Positions 32,525-32,741 of a stretch of DNA of 32,741 bases are shown here, piece after piece. Source of the stretch: Desulfurellales bacterium (lineage in GTDB: Bacteria; Campylobacterota_A; Desulfurellia; Desulfurellales; Hippeaceae); contig JALVUQ010000071.1 of NCBI GenBank assembly GCA_027035575.1, positions 1 to 32,741 on the forward strand, read 5' to 3'. Both the position numbers and the translations under genes were made by a program. Under the pieces are notes generated by a model. The model had not been told where the DNA came from and did no database searches. It saw nothing but the letters and a program-made list of their open reading frames with translations. The stretch's first letter is position 1; each line of letters begins with the position of its first letter.

Positions 32525-32741
32525 TGAGGGAGCTTCAAAAAGTTATAGGATATAGGTTTAAAAATGAGGAGCTGTTAAAAAAAGCACTGACCCATAAGTC
32601 AAATGTAAGAAACAGAAACGATTCAAACGAAAGACTGGAGTTTTTGGGCGATGCCGTTTTGGAGTTGATTGTTACGGAATATTTAATCGACAAATACAGA
32701 GACACAGATGAGGGAAAATTGTCCAAAATCAGAGCCGCAAC
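32524..32741 (+). CDS. rnc: Ribonuclease III, N-terminal part (runs off the window)
   Basis: 72 residues are visible from ATG at 32524, which shares one base with the stop of the preceding gene. The sequence has the RNase III signature [13 protein letters not shown] with the catalytic acidic residues, preceded by [10 protein letters not shown], and then LSKIRAA. RNase III cleaves double-stranded RNA and processes rRNA precursors. The second catalytic motif and the dsRNA-binding domain are outside the window. Confidence 0.95.
   Translation, partial: MRELQKVIGYRFKNEELLKKALTHKSNVRNRNDSNERLEFLGDAVLELIVTEYLIDKYRDTDEGKLSKIRAA

Noticed and set aside
1-32741. CRISPR arrays, insertion sequences, rRNA
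   Set aside because: No regularly spaced repeats, transposase motifs or rRNA sequence were found on either strand.

Overview
The window reads as a compact, AT-rich bacterial chromosome with many stop/start overlaps between neighbouring genes and frequent GTG and TTG starts. Two features suggest the Campylobacterota/Desulfurellia line (for example a Hippea- or Desulfurella-like organism): a TorA-type molybdoenzyme next to a small SH3-like/mono-haem cytochrome, as in Campylobacter, and the general style of the proteins. This taxonomic call is inference. No rRNA, CRISPR array, insertion sequence or phage gene is visible.

Left part (1-4666, all minus strand). Bases 1-3205 are visibly AT-richer than the rest and hold a partial GH57-like protein, a family 4 glycosyltransferase and an unrecognised C-terminally anchored protein. 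This looks like an accessory polysaccharide locus. A 300-base gap with a GC-rich terminator follows, then an unrecognised protein with a Tat-like signal (3506-4666).

Divergent region and signalling (4667-7431). A near-perfect 17-bp inverted repeat sits between two good divergent promoters. The rightward promoter drives a partner-switching module: STAS antagonist, HATPase anti-sigma-type kinase, and a Cache-HAMP-PP2C phosphatase. No sigma factor gene is adjacent.

Translation block (7646-17000). tRNA-Val(GAC) is followed by thrS, infC, rpmI, rplT, an intrinsic terminator, then pheS, pheT and ileS. infC begins with the rare codon AUA. It lies in the same frame as thrS, two codons after its start-proximal stop region (stop TGA, one codon, then AUA), and its ribosome-binding site is made by the last thrS codons.

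Tail of the plus-strand run (17017-19024). An AMMECR1-family protein, a small membrane protein, a lipoprotein and an MIP18/DUF59 protein are closely packed or overlap. The last one overlaps convergently with the next operon.

Minus-strand membrane/signalling operon (19010-24511). In transcription order: a GAF-GAF-HD-GYP-degenerate GGDEF protein, a lone DppB-type permease, a P-type-ATPase-like HAD protein, an MscS channel and two small Gate-domain membrane proteins. Most junctions are overlaps of 4 to 11 bases. This combination is the best candidate here for an undescribed functional unit.

Respiration block (24707-29858). An ankyrin-repeat protein (plus strand) meets a minus-strand set made of the cytochrome c, the Tat-exported TorA-like reductase with its own promoter and roughly 150-base leader, and a multi-[4Fe-4S] protein with a terminal zinc ribbon.

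Right end (29999-32741, plus strand). A 37-residue lipoprotein, nadB, a cysteine-synthase-type gene starting with TTG, and the start of rnc are tightly coupled.
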